Source of the DNA: Cupriavidus sp.
Lineage (GTDB): Bacteria > Pseudomonadota > Gammaproteobacteria > Burkholderiales > Burkholderiaceae
Direction: 5' to 3'
Length of the DNA stretch: 64,000 nucleotides
Assembly (NCBI GenBank): GCA_031180665.1
Contig: JAPSLP010000002.1
Location: 62,001-126,000 of the forward strand
The first letter of the stretch is position 1. Every line of letters starts with the position of its first letter. Under the pieces are notes generated by a model. It searched no databases. It saw only the letters and a list, made by a program, of their open reading frames with translations, and was not told the origin of the DNA. Positions 8,309 to 16,812 of this stretch are shown here, in pieces. Both the position numbers and the translations under genes were made by a program.

Positions 8309-9964
8309 TCAGCGCAGCCGTGCCGCCCAGCCGTCGACGGCCGCGCGCGCCTGGGGCGAACGGCACACCGTGTCCTCCCACGGCGTCCGCGCCGGGGCCG
8401 GCGAGCCCAGCCAGCGCGACAGGAAAGTCCCCTTTGCCGATCCTGCCGAGCTTGCCGGCGTCACCGTGCGCATCCTGGCCGGTGCCGCGACGGTCTGGCC
8501 CGGCGGCAGCACCACGACGTTGGCCATCATGCCGCCGTCCTCGTGTCCCACGATATGGCAGTGGAAAACGAAGCGGCCCACCATCAGCGGGTTGGTGAAC
8601 GGAATCACGACCTTGACCTCGCCCGGCACGCCGTTCTGCTGGTATGGCAGGTCGATGACGTCGCGCAGGCCCGTCTCGTCGATGTCCTGCTGATTGATCG
8701 AGGTCACCAGGAAGTCCAATTGGTGAATATGGAACACGTGGCGCTCGCCGCTGACGTTCTGCAGGGTCCACTCTTCCACGTCGCCCAGATTCACCGTGAC
8801 ATCGTCGCGGGCGGGGTCGTACTGCTTGCCGTCGATGAAGAAGGTATTGCCGTCCGCGGATTCGGAGAAGACCACCGTGCGCCGGCGCGTGATCGGCATG
8901 GCCGCGACCTGTGCCGGCGTCAGCGTATCGACATCGACCGCCGGGTCGGCCAGCGCGCCGCGCAGCGCGGCGGTCTCATGCCGCGGCCCCTCGACGATCA
9001 GCGTGGCCAGTTGAACCTCGGGATTGGGATCGCCCTGCGGTCCGGTATCGACCGCCAGCGTACGGATCGCGTAGCGCCCCGGCACGTCGGGCGCCTGGAT
9101 CACGGCGGTCGAGCGGGCGCCGGGCGGCAGGAACAGCGACGCGTTGCGCTCCGGTGCGGCGCGCAGATTGCCGTCGCGGCTCAGTTCCCACAGCGGCACG
9201 CCGTCGATCGCGACATGGAAGTAGGCGTCGGCGCCCACATTGCCCAGATGCCAGACCTGCATCTCGCCGGGGCGCATGCGCAGCACGCCGCCCAGCACGC
9301 CGTTGATGGTCTTGGTCAGCGGCGCGCTGTCGTCGGCACCGGGCAGCTGCATGTCCTTGAGCAGGAAGTAGCGCTCCGGCAGACGTGCGAAGGCCGGGAA
9401 ATGGTCCAGCACGCCGTCGATCACCAGCATGCCGGACATGCCGCTCAATATCTGCGGTTCGACCAGGCCGTGCGGATGGGGGTGGTACCAGTGCGTGCCC
9501 TGCGGGTGCGTGGCCGGGACCTCCCAGCTGTACTGGTAGTCCGCGCCATTGGCGATATGCAGGAAGATGTCGTCGGCCGGTGCCTTCGGCGAAATCGACA
9601 TGCCGTGATAGTGGAGGTTGGTTTCTTCGGGACCGTCGATCTGCACATCGGCCTTGCCGATGCGGTTTCGCAGTGTCAGTTCCAGCCGCTCGCCGCGCCG
9701 CAGCTTCAATACCGGCGGCACATAGGTGTCGTTGAAGACATTGGAGGTGAAGGTCTTGCCGGCCACGGTGATCGTGGCGGGCGCCTGGCGCAGCGTCATC
9801 CGCAGCGTGCCGTCCCGGGCGGTGGCCACCTCCGGCTGAGGGATCGCGGTCGCGCCGTCGTCGCCCCCGCCCCCTCCGCAGCCCGCCAGCGCGGCGAGGG
9901 CCAGTGCCGCGCCCGTTGTCACCGCGCGAACCTGCGCCATCGTGGCATGTGCGAACAGAGCCAT
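8309..9964 (-). CDS. Multicopper oxidase, predicted lipoprotein (laccase-like)
   Basis: Oxidises phenols or metals while reducing O2 to water, at the cell envelope. The 551-residue protein has all four copper-binding segments: HYHG near residue 120, HWYHPHPHG, HVFHIHQLDF and HCHIVGHEDGGMM, so type 1, 2 and 3 sites look complete. The N-terminus is a lipoprotein signal with lipobox LAGC followed by a Gly run. ATG 9964 is chosen for its strong AGGAGG. There is no Met-rich insert like that of CueO, so it need not be a cuprous oxidase. It is a single gene; the nearest copper-related gene is the Csp protein 11 kb away. Confidence 0.9.
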   Translation of the reverse strand: MALFAHATMAQVRAVTTGAALALAALAGCGGGGGDDGATAIPQPEVATARDGTLRMTLRQAPATITVAGKTFTSNVFNDTYVPPVLKLRRGERLELTLRNRIGKADVQIDGPEETNLHYHGMSISPKAPADDIFLHIANGADYQYSWEVPATHPQGTHWYHPHPHGLVEPQILSGMSGMLVIDGVLDHFPAFARLPERYFLLKDMQLPGADDSAPLTKTINGVLGGVLRMRPGEMQVWHLGNVGADAYFHVAIDGVPLWELSRDGNLRAAPERNASLFLPPGARSTAVIQAPDVPGRYAIRTLAVDTGPQGDPNPEVQLATLIVEGPRHETAALRGALADPAVDVDTLTPAQVAAMPITRRRTVVFSESADGNTFFIDGKQYDPARDDVTVNLGDVEEWTLQNVSGERHVFHIHQLDFLVTSINQQDIDETGLRDVIDLPYQQNGVPGEVKVVIPFTNPLMVGRFVFHCHIVGHEDGGMMANVVVLPPGQTVAAPARMRTVTPASSAGSAKGTFLSRWLGSPAPARTPWEDTVCRSPQARAAVDGWAARLR

Positions 9965-10095
9965 GGCGACCTCCTGCCATCGAGAGCCCGCGCAAGGGAA
10001 CCGCAGGCGGGACAAGTCCTCATGTTAGGCGATGGCAGGCGAAATGGCGCCGACGCGCCCCGTTGGCGCCACGCTCGGGCCACGCTGGCGCCGCG

Positions 10096-11028
10096 CTACG
10101 TCCCGCGGGCTCTTCGTCGCGGTGCGGGGCGGTCGGCACCGCCCCTCCCCTCCTGCAGCGCGGCGACGAAGGCCTGCACCGCCGGCGGCGACGCATCGGC
10201 CCGCGTCACCGCGACCACGGTCGCGCGAGTGCCCAGATCCGCGATCGGCACGAAGGCGACATCGGGCCGGTTCGCCTCGGCGACCGAGGCGCCCACCAGC
10301 GTAAAGCCAAGTCCCGCGGCCACCAGCCCCAGCGCGGTATGGATCTCGATTGCCTCATGGCCGGGCAGCGGGTCGGCGCCCGCCTCGCGCAGCGCGGCCA
10401 ACATCAGGTCGGCAAAGCCGCTCTGCGGGTCCTTCGGATACCGGATCAGCGCCATCGCGCCGAGCTCGGCCGCGCGCAGCGACTTGCGCCGCGCCAGTGC
10501 GGAGCTGGCCGGCAGCGCCGCCACGAAGGGCTCCTCGAACAGGACCGTATGCACCAGGTCGGCGGGCCGCTCGAATTCGCCGATATAGCGCGAGATGCCC
10601 ACATCGATGCGCCCGCGGCGCAGCAGCGCGCTCTGGTGCTCGGACAACTGCTCGACCAGGTCGAGATGAACAGCGGGAAAGCGCTTGCGGAAACGGCGCA
10701 CCGCCGCTGGCAGGATCGAGAAGATCGCCGAGCGCGTGAAGCCGATGCCGAGCCACCCGAGATTGCCCGCGGCAACCGCGCGCGCCTCCTCGTCGAGGCG
10801 CCGCATCTGCGACAGCAGGTCCTTGGCGCGCGGATACAGGAAGCGTCCGGTCGCGGTCAGCGACATGGGCCGCGTCGAGCGGTCGAACACGGGCGCGCCG
10901 AGCCGGCCCTCGAGCTGCGCGATCTGCATGCTGATCGCCGTCGGCGCCACGAACAGCCGATTGGCGGCCTCGACGGCGCTACCCGCATCGACCACGGCGC
11001 AGAAATAGCTGAGCTGTCGCAAGTTCAT
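10096..11028 (-). CDS. LysR-type transcriptional regulator, divergent to the rraA-bug operon
   Basis: The 310-residue product has the N-terminal winged helix-turn-helix (MNLRQLSYFCAVVDAGSAVEAANRLFVAPTAISMQI) and a LysR effector domain. It is of the nitrogen-assimilation/Cbl-like LysR layout with a short N-terminus. The ATG at 11028 is preferred to the in-frame TTG at 11049. It faces the RraA gene across 87 bases holding a T-N11-A dyad, so it probably controls that operon in response to its substrate. Confidence 0.9.
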   Translation of the reverse strand: MNLRQLSYFCAVVDAGSAVEAANRLFVAPTAISMQIAQLEGRLGAPVFDRSTRPMSLTATGRFLYPRAKDLLSQMRRLDEEARAVAAGNLGWLGIGFTRSAIFSILPAAVRRFRKRFPAVHLDLVEQLSEHQSALLRRGRIDVGISRYIGEFERPADLVHTVLFEEPFVAALPASSALARRKSLRAAELGAMALIRYPKDPQSGFADLMLAALREAGADPLPGHEAIEIHTALGLVAAGLGFTLVGASVAEANRPDVAFVPIADLGTRATVVAVTRADASPPAVQAFVAALQEGRGGADRPAPRRRARGT

Positions 11029-11035
11029 TTTTTCT

Positions 11036-11054
11036 GAATCCGAGTCCAATATTC
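11036..11054. promoter_or_regulatory. LysR-box candidate between the LysR gene and rraA
   Basis: GAAT, eleven bases, ATTC: a perfect 4-base dyad with the T-N11-A spacing classical for LysR regulators, located midway between the divergent starts at 11028 and 11116. Confidence 0.5.
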
Positions 11055-11115
11055 GATGTTTGATCCCGCTGCCACTTTACTTGAAACTGCGCCTGAAGCT
11101 TACGAGGACATCGAC

Positions 11116-11799
11116 ATGGATGCTATGCAACACGGAGACGAGCGCGGAGACGGTTGGCTGCACAGGGTGCGCGAGCTCTCGACCGCCGAGGTTTCCGACG
11201 CCCTGGACTATTTCCGCCTGCCCGGCAGCGCGCTCGGCATCCAGCCGATCGCCGGCGCGCCGGCGCTGTTCGGCCCGGCCTTCACCGTGAGCTTTGTGCC
11301 GGTGGACGTCGCATCTCCGGGCACCGTCGGCGATTTTCTCGACGACATCCCGGCCGGCGCGGTGGCGGTGCTCGACAACGGCGGCCGGCTGGACTGCACC
11401 GTGTGGGGCGGCATCATGAGCCGGCTGGCGGCGCATCGCGGCGTCGCCGGCACCGTGATCCACGGCGTCTGTCGGGACACCGCGGAAGCCGACGCCGCCG
11501 GCTATCCGCTCTATGCCCGCGGACGCTTCATGCGCACCGGCAAGGATCGCGTGCAGGTTTCAGCAGTCGGGCAGCCCGTCAGCCTCGGGGACGTGCGCGT
11601 GGTGGCTGGCGACTACATCCTGGCCGATGCCGACGGCGTGGTCGTGATTCCGCGCTCGCATGCCCAGCGCGTGATCGAGCGCGCGCTGCGCACGCGCGAG
11701 GTCGAACAGCGGATTCTCGACGCGGCGCTGGCCGGCATGGCGCTGGGCGAGGCCCGCCGCCAGTTCGGCTACCACGTGCTGCAGCGCGCCGGCCATTAG
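11116..11799 (+). CDS. RraA-family protein (HMG/CHA aldolase or regulator-like fold), first copy
   Basis: A 227-residue protein of the RraA/HMG-aldolase fold. The diagnostic segment is VWGGIMSRLAAHRGVAGTVIHGVCRDTAE, where the Arg-Asp of GVCRD matches the substrate and metal residues of 4-hydroxy-4-methyl-2-oxoglutarate/4-carboxy-4-hydroxy-2-oxoadipate aldolases. It also has YILADADGVVVIP near residue 180. The start at 11116 has AGGA 8 bases upstream; the longer frame from 11056 would run into the LysR operator region. It heads an operon with a Bug receptor and a second RraA protein, so a catabolic lyase role is more likely than RNase regulation. Confidence 0.82.
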   Translation: MDAMQHGDERGDGWLHRVRELSTAEVSDALDYFRLPGSALGIQPIAGAPALFGPAFTVSFVPVDVASPGTVGDFLDDIPAGAVAVLDNGGRLDCTVWGGIMSRLAAHRGVAGTVIHGVCRDTAEADAAGYPLYARGRFMRTGKDRVQVSAVGQPVSLGDVRVVAGDYILADADGVVVIPRSHAQRVIERALRTREVEQRILDAALAGMALGEARRQFGYHVLQRAGH

Positions 11800-11887
11800 G
11801 CGCATTGAAGCTGATCGAAGGCCATCGATCGCCCCCCAATCCACAGACGACGGCCCACACGTCGCCCCGAATGCATCAGGAGACAAC

Positions 11888-12907
11888 ATGACCATCGAAC
11901 CGACCCACGTTCGCCGCCTTTCTCGCCGGCACGCCACCGTGCTGCTCGCCGCGGCGGCGATGGCGAGTCTCGGCCTGACCGCCACGGCCGCCCGCGCCGC
12001 GGCCCCCGAGCCCTACCCGTGCGCGACCTTGCGCATCGTGTCGCCCTATCCGCCGGGCGGGACCACCGACATCCTCGCGCGCATCGTGTCGCCGGGGCTG
12101 TCGAAGCAGCTGGGCGTTCCCGTGATCGTCGACAACCGCGGCGGCGCCAGCAGCAATATCGGCACGGAGTTCGTCGCGCGCGCCAAGGGGGATGGCTGCA
12201 CCGCGCTGCTGGGCAACAACACCGGCATCGTGATCAACCGCAATCTCTACCAGCTCAAGCTCGATCCCACCCGCGCACTGGCGCCGGTCGGCGAGGTCGC
12301 ATCGGTGCCGCTGGTGTTGTACGTCAACAGCGCGCTGCCGGTGAACTCGGTGGCGCAGCTGGTCGCGCTGGCCAAGGCAGCGCCGGGCAAATACAGCTAC
12401 GCCTCGGGCGGCAGCGGCAGTCCGCAGCATCTGGCCGGCGAGATGCTCAAGCTCGAACGCCAGCTCGATATCGTCCATATCCCCTATCGCGGGCAGGGAC
12501 CGGCGCTCAGCGACGTGATTGCCGGCCAGGTTCCGATCGCGTTCGAGACCACCACCGCGATCGCGCCGCAACTGAAGTCCGGACGCCTGCGCCCGCTGGC
12601 CACCACGGGCGCCAGGCGCGCCCGCACGCTGCCCGAGCTGCCGACGATGCAGGAGGCCGGTTTCCCGGGTTTCGTCATCGAGAACTGGTACGGCATGTTC
12701 GTGCCCGCCGACACGCCGGCGCCGCTGGTGCAGCGGCTCAATACCGCGCTGAACGCGGTGCTGGGCCAGTCCGACATCGCCAGCAGGCTGTCGGACATGG
12801 GCTCGGCCGACGTGCGCGGCACCACTGCACAGTTCCGTGCCTTCATCGCCAAGGAAATGCCGTACTGGGAATCCCTGGTCAAGCGCTCCGGCGCCACCGT
12901 GGACTGA
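11888..12907 (+). CDS. Bug-type periplasmic tricarboxylate/carboxylate receptor
   Basis: A 339-residue substrate-binding protein of the tripartite tricarboxylate transporter (TctC/Bug) family. It has a Tat-like RR signal region and cleavage near ARAAA, then LRIVSPYPPGGTTDILARI, VIVDNRGGASSNIGTEFVARA and VHIPYRGQGPALSDVIAGQV. The ribosome site is AGGAGACAAC directly before ATG. No tctA or tctB gene is near, which is common for Bug receptors in Burkholderiales; they are thought to serve shared permeases or sensing. It probably binds the acid metabolised by the flanking RraA proteins. Confidence 0.92.
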   Translation: MTIEPTHVRRLSRRHATVLLAAAAMASLGLTATAARAAAPEPYPCATLRIVSPYPPGGTTDILARIVSPGLSKQLGVPVIVDNRGGASSNIGTEFVARAKGDGCTALLGNNTGIVINRNLYQLKLDPTRALAPVGEVASVPLVLYVNSALPVNSVAQLVALAKAAPGKYSYASGGSGSPQHLAGEMLKLERQLDIVHIPYRGQGPALSDVIAGQVPIAFETTTAIAPQLKSGRLRPLATTGARRARTLPELPTMQEAGFPGFVIENWYGMFVPADTPAPLVQRLNTALNAVLGQSDIASRLSDMGSADVRGTTAQFRAFIAKEMPYWESLVKRSGATVD

Positions 12908-12944
12908 ACCGCATCCCTGCTTTCATCCTTTCTCCCCGCTCTCC

Positions 12945-13595
12945 ATGACGCACGCCGATATCACCATCGCCCAGCTGGACCGCCTGAAGCGGCTTGGCAC
13001 GGCCACCATCCACGAGGCACAAGGCCAGCAAGGCGCCGTCGATCCGCGCATCGCCGCACTCGATCCCGGCATGCGGCTGGCCGGACCGGCGCTGACCGTC
13101 GATATCCGGCCCGGCGACAACCTGATGATCCACTACGCGCTGACCAAGGCGCGGCCCGGCGACGTGCTGGTGGTGGACGCCAAGGGCTTCGCCGAGGCCG
13201 GCCCGTGGGGCGACGTGCTGACCTTCGCCGCGCAGACCATCGGGCTTGCCGGGCTCGTCATCGACGGCGCGGTGCGCGACGCATCGAGCATCGTCGAGAT
13301 GGGATTCCCGGTGTTCTGCCGGGGCGTCTGCATCCGCGGCACCAACAAGCAGCAGCCCGGCAAGCTCGGCGTACCGCTGATCGTCGGCGGCGCCGCGATC
13401 CGCCCCGGCGATATCGTGGTCGGCGATCGCGACGGCCTCGTCGTGGTGGCGCGCGAGCAGGTGGCACAGGTCATCGACGCCAGCGAAGCGCGCGAACGCA
13501 AGGAGCAGCGCATGCGCGAGCAGCTCGCGGGCGGCGCCACCATGGTCGAGCTGCTGGAACTGCAGGACACGCTGGCGCGCTACGGCCTGCATTGA
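12945..13595 (+). CDS. RraA-family aldolase-like protein, second copy (LigK/GalC-like)
   Basis: A 216-residue RraA/HMG-aldolase-fold protein, with GLAGLVIDGAVRDASSIVEMG carrying the Arg-Asp pair, VFCRGVCIRGTNK and IVVGDRDGLVVV. The last two blocks resemble 4-carboxy-4-hydroxy-2-oxoadipate aldolases of aromatic meta-cleavage routes, which also decarboxylate oxaloacetate. No other ring-cleavage gene is nearby. There is no clear ribosome site before ATG 12945, so it may depend on the upstream bug gene. Its 3' end overlaps the convergent MFS gene by 16 bases. Confidence 0.82.
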   Translation: MTHADITIAQLDRLKRLGTATIHEAQGQQGAVDPRIAALDPGMRLAGPALTVDIRPGDNLMIHYALTKARPGDVLVVDAKGFAEAGPWGDVLTFAAQTIGLAGLVIDGAVRDASSIVEMGFPVFCRGVCIRGTNKQQPGKLGVPLIVGGAAIRPGDIVVGDRDGLVVVAREQVAQVIDASEARERKEQRMREQLAGGATMVELLELQDTLARYGLH

Positions 13596-14836
13596 GCCAG
13601 GGCGGCAGCGGACGCCACCGGCGCCCTTTGCATGCGCAAGCTGGTGGCCAGCGCCGCCAGCGTCAGCGCACCGGCGATCAGCAGCGTCGCGTGCAGCCCG
13701 GCCGCGTCGACGGCGATGCCGCCGAAGAACGACCCCAGCGCGATTCCGAGGTTGAAGACCGACACCAGCAGCGCGGTCGCGGCTTCGATGCCGTCGATGC
13801 CGTCGGCGGCGCGCAGCATCCAGCTCTGCACCGAGACCGACACCGCCCCGTACGACAGGCCCCAGCACAGCAGCAACACCGCACCGCCCGTCATGGTGCC
13901 GCCGAGCGCCGCGAACAGCAGCAGCGTCGCGCTCAGCGCCACCGCCACGACCAGCAGCGCGCGTCCCGGATGCCGCCCGGCCAGCGGCCCCGCGGCGAAG
14001 TTGGCGGCCATGCCGGCTACGCCGTAGCCGAACAGCAGCACGCCGATCCAGCCCGCGCCGAATCCCGATACCTGTTGCAGCAAGGGCCGGACGAAGGTGT
14101 AGGCCATGAAGTGGCCGGCCACCAGGAAGAACGTCACCGCCAGGCCGAGCCGCACCCCGCGGTTGCCGAATTGCCCTCGCAGCCCCTGCCGCGAGCCGCG
14201 CGTCGCCGCCGGCAGCGACGGCAGCGTGGCGATGTTCAGCACGAAGATCAGGCCGCTGCAGACCGCCATCGCGCCGAAGGCCGCACGCCAGCCGACCAGT
14301 TCGCCCAGCCACGCGCCCAGCGGCACGCCGACCACCGAGGCCACCGACACCCCGCCGAAGATGATGGCCGTGGCCCAGCCGACCGATGGCGCCGCCACCA
14401 GCCGCGGCGCCAGCCCGCCGGCCACCGCCCAGATGCCGCCGATGCACAAGCCCACCACCACGCGCGCGGCCAGCAGCCAGGCCAGCGTCGGCGCCAGCGC
14501 GCACAGCACATTGGCGCCGGCCAGTGCCAGCAGCAGCGCGGCGAGCAGATGCCGGCGATCGACCGACCCTGCGCCGACGACGATCAGCGGGGCGAACAGC
14601 GCGGCCAGCAGTGCGGGCGCCGACAGCATCAGGCCGGCACTGCCGGCCGATACCTGCAGGCCCTGCGCGATCGGCGTCAGCAGGCCGACCGGCAGCATCT
14701 CGGTGGTGACGACACCGAAGGTCGCCAGGCCGACGGCGGCGACCGCGGGCCAGCGATTGGGTTGCGCTGCATTGGCAGCCCGGTGCCGCGGCGCAGCGTT
14801 GGGATCATCGTGTCGTGATGTATCGGGTGGGGTCAT
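13580..14836 (-). CDS. MFS transporter of the drug/arabinose efflux (DHA1, AraJ/SotB-like) type
   Basis: A 418-residue inner-membrane protein with twelve predicted hydrophobic spans. The segment FGVVTTEMLPVGLLTPIAQGL in the first helix is the hallmark of the SotB/AraJ/NepI group. ATG 14836 is preferred because GGAG lies 9 bases upstream; in-frame ATGs at 14854 and 14875 have no usable site. It is divergent from the LysR gene at 14985, which likely regulates it. The substrate is unknown: a sugar, purine or drug is possible for this family. Confidence 0.88.
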   Translation of the reverse strand: MTPPDTSRHDDPNAAPRHRAANAAQPNRWPAVAAVGLATFGVVTTEMLPVGLLTPIAQGLQVSAGSAGLMLSAPALLAALFAPLIVVGAGSVDRRHLLAALLLALAGANVLCALAPTLAWLLAARVVVGLCIGGIWAVAGGLAPRLVAAPSVGWATAIIFGGVSVASVVGVPLGAWLGELVGWRAAFGAMAVCSGLIFVLNIATLPSLPAATRGSRQGLRGQFGNRGVRLGLAVTFFLVAGHFMAYTFVRPLLQQVSGFGAGWIGVLLFGYGVAGMAANFAAGPLAGRHPGRALLVVAVALSATLLLFAALGGTMTGGAVLLLCWGLSYGAVSVSVQSWMLRAADGIDGIEAATALLVSVFNLGIALGSFFGGIAVDAAGLHATLLIAGALTLAALATSLRMQRAPVASAAALAQCRP

Positions 14837-14984
14837 TGGCAATCGCTCCGTCATTCCCTTGTTCGTTCGCTTCATCCATCGCGGCGGATCGCCCCTTTCG
14901 CTGGGCCGCCCGCGAGTCCGGCAAGCGTAATCAGTGCCAAGGCGGTGATAAAGTAGCCAACTTTCGCAACACTGGGGACGAATC

Positions 14985-15908
14985 GTGCCTAATGGGGAAG
15001 GCATCGCGCTCGATCACCTGGGCGATGTGCGCGCCTTCGTGCAGGTCGCGCAGGCGCGCAGCTTCACGCTGGCCGCGCAGCGGCTGGGGATCTCGCGCTC
15101 GGCGGTCGGCAAATGCATCGGCAGGCTGGAAGCCGGCCTGGCCGCGCGCCTGCTGCATCGGACCACCCGCAGCGTCAGCCTGACCGACGAGGGCCGCCTG
15201 TTCTACGAGCATGCGGTGCGCATCCTCGCCGAGGTCGACGAAGCGCAGGCCGCGCTGGCCTGGCGCAACGAGGTGCCGCGCGGCCGCCTGCGCATCGATC
15301 TGCCGGTCACGCTCGGGCGGCTGCACATCGTGCCGATCCTGCGCCGCTATCTGGCCCAATGGCCCGAGCTGCGCGCCGAGATTTCCTTCTCCGACGAATA
15401 CAGCGATCTGGTACGCGACGGCATCGACCTGGCGATCCGCGTCGGCGGCGAGCACGACAGTGGGCTGATCCGCCGGGTGCTGGCGCCGCACCGGCTGGTG
15501 ACCTGCGCCACGCCGAGCTATCTGGCGATGCACGGCACGCCTGCCACGCTGGACGATATCGCGCGGCACGACACCATCGTCTACACGCACGCGGGCATGG
15601 CGACGCCGTGGCGGTACACGGTCGACGGCCGCGCCAGCACGCTCGCGATCGAGGGTCGCTGGCGCATGAACAATACCGAGGCGATGCGCGACCTGGCGCT
15701 GGCCGATGCCGGCCTGGTGCAGATCGCGGCCTTCCTGGTCGGCGGGGATCTGCGGGCGGGCACGCTGGTGCCGGTGCTGGAGGCGTTTACCGGGCCGGGC
15801 GCGCCGGTCTGTGCGGTCTATCCGAACCGGCGTCATCTGTCGCCGAAGGTGCGGCGGCTGATCGACGAGATCGATCGCGCATGGGCGGACGGGGCGCCGT
15901 GGAATTGA
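14985..15908 (+). CDS. LysR-type transcriptional regulator
   Basis: The 307-residue product is of the CrgA/DhlR-like LysR group (DHLGDVRAFVQVAQARSFTLAAQRLG; LLHRTTRSVSLTDEG). The start is GTG at 14985 with GGGGACG before it. It is divergent from the MFS exporter across 148 bases, the usual arrangement for a regulator and its target. Its last three bases form the first part of the 122-bp repeat, so the stop codon lies in repeat DNA. Confidence 0.9.
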   Translation: MPNGEGIALDHLGDVRAFVQVAQARSFTLAAQRLGISRSAVGKCIGRLEAGLAARLLHRTTRSVSLTDEGRLFYEHAVRILAEVDEAQAALAWRNEVPRGRLRIDLPVTLGRLHIVPILRRYLAQWPELRAEISFSDEYSDLVRDGIDLAIRVGGEHDSGLIRRVLAPHRLVTCATPSYLAMHGTPATLDDIARHDTIVYTHAGMATPWRYTVDGRASTLAIEGRWRMNNTEAMRDLALADAGLVQIAAFLVGGDLRAGTLVPVLEAFTGPGAPVCAVYPNRRHLSPKVRRLIDEIDRAWADGAPWN

Positions 15909-16147
15909 CCGCACCGTCGTCCCCGCGAAGGCGGGGACCCAGCGACTTGGGTGGAATCGAAGCGCCTGAACGCCACTGGGTCCCGGCGTGCGCGGGGACG
16001 ACGGGGGCTATCTCCGCGCCGATACATTGACCTCACCGTCGCCCCCGCGAAGGCGGGGACCCAGCGACTTGGGTGGAATCGAAGCGCCTGAACGCCACTG
16101 GGTCCCGGCGTGCGCGGGGACGACGGGGGGCGATCTCCGCGCGGATA
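15904..16147. repeat. Tandem pair of 122-bp REP-like palindromic elements
   Basis: Two head-to-tail copies with a period of 122 bases (15904-16025 and 16026-16147), nearly identical. Each holds a large imperfect inverted repeat: GTCCCCGCGAAGGCGGGGAC then CCCAG at the left and CTGGGTCCC then GCGCGGGGACGACG at the right, with about 35 bases between. A single relative of the same design is at 50659-50751. This looks like a dispersed repetitive extragenic palindrome family. It fills the gap between the LysR gene and the next gene on the minus strand. Confidence 0.85.
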
Positions 16148-16149
16148 CT

Positions 16150-16551
16150 TCAGCCTTCGCCCAGCAGCCCCTGCGCGTCCAGAATCGCGTAGGCGATCTC
16201 GGGATGGCGTTCGAGGCAGCGCCGGATCGCTGCGGGAATGGTTTGCCGGGTCTTCTTGCACAGCCCCGGCTGCTCGACCAGCTCGATGTTGAAGCCGCGC
16301 ACGGTGCGCACGCCGTGAATGCTCGGCTCGATCGTCACCGTGATGCCGAGCAGCGCCTGCATTTTCTCCTGCATGCGGCGCAGGTCCTCGAGGGTCTGCA
16401 CGTCTTCCAGCCGCGCGATCAGCCGCTTCTCTTCCTCCTTGGTCAGCCGCAATACGCGGATGTCCGCCTGCGGATCGTCGAGCAGTTGCTCGCGCCCGCA
16501 GACGCAGGCCCCGGGCGGGCATTCCTTACGGATCGGAAAGGGAGCGTTCAT
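16150..16551 (-). CDS. Conserved-looking small Cys-motif protein of unknown function
   Basis: A 133-residue soluble protein that I do not recognise as a named family. It begins MNAPFPIRKECPPGACVCGRE, with Cys 11, 16 and 18 in a C-x4-C-x-C pattern that could hold a metal. An acidic/basic helical stretch rich in Glu, Lys and Arg (KEEEKRLIARLEDVQTLEDLRRMQEKM) follows, and then GLCKKTRQTIPAAIRRCLERHPEIAYAILDAQGLL. Codon use is like the neighbours. The start at 16551 gives a compact protein; no clear ribosome site is seen. It is divergent from the murA-like gene and its 3' end abuts the REP repeats. Confidence 0.7.
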   Translation of the reverse strand: MNAPFPIRKECPPGACVCGREQLLDDPQADIRVLRLTKEEEKRLIARLEDVQTLEDLRRMQEKMQALLGITVTIEPSIHGVRTVRGFNIELVEQPGLCKKTRQTIPAAIRRCLERHPEIAYAILDAQGLLGEG

Positions 16552-16812
16552 GTCGACGCGGATCGAGGCGGGGGTTGCGCGATGGCTTGGCGTTCGCGTT
16601 GGCGTTGCAGAATGGCGGCGCAGGACAGGGCAAAGGACAGGCCAAAACCCAGGCGCTGCAAAGGCCGCATGGCAGCGGCGCGCCCGTGGCCGGGGCATTA
16701 TAGCGGCGCCGGCGATCCTCCGCGCCGGCGGCGGGGGCAGTACAATGCCGTCCGTTTCCACCGCTTACCGCCGTTCGGCGCCGCCTGCCGGCGCGGCACG
16801 GACGCTCTCCTC

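Noticed and set aside
8204-10588. 794-codon plus-strand frame over the multicopper oxidase
   Set aside because: It is antisense to four intact copper-binding motifs and a lipobox. The low-complexity His/Arg/Gln composition is typical of a shadow frame.
11116-11799. RNase E inhibitor RraA function
   Set aside because: The fold is shared, but the operon with a solute receptor and a second aldolase-like copy, and the kept Arg-Asp pair, favour a metabolic lyase.
15904-16147. CRISPR array
   Set aside because: Only two 122-base units, nearly identical over their whole length with no unique spacers, and no cas gene nearby. It fits a REP-like tandem duplication.
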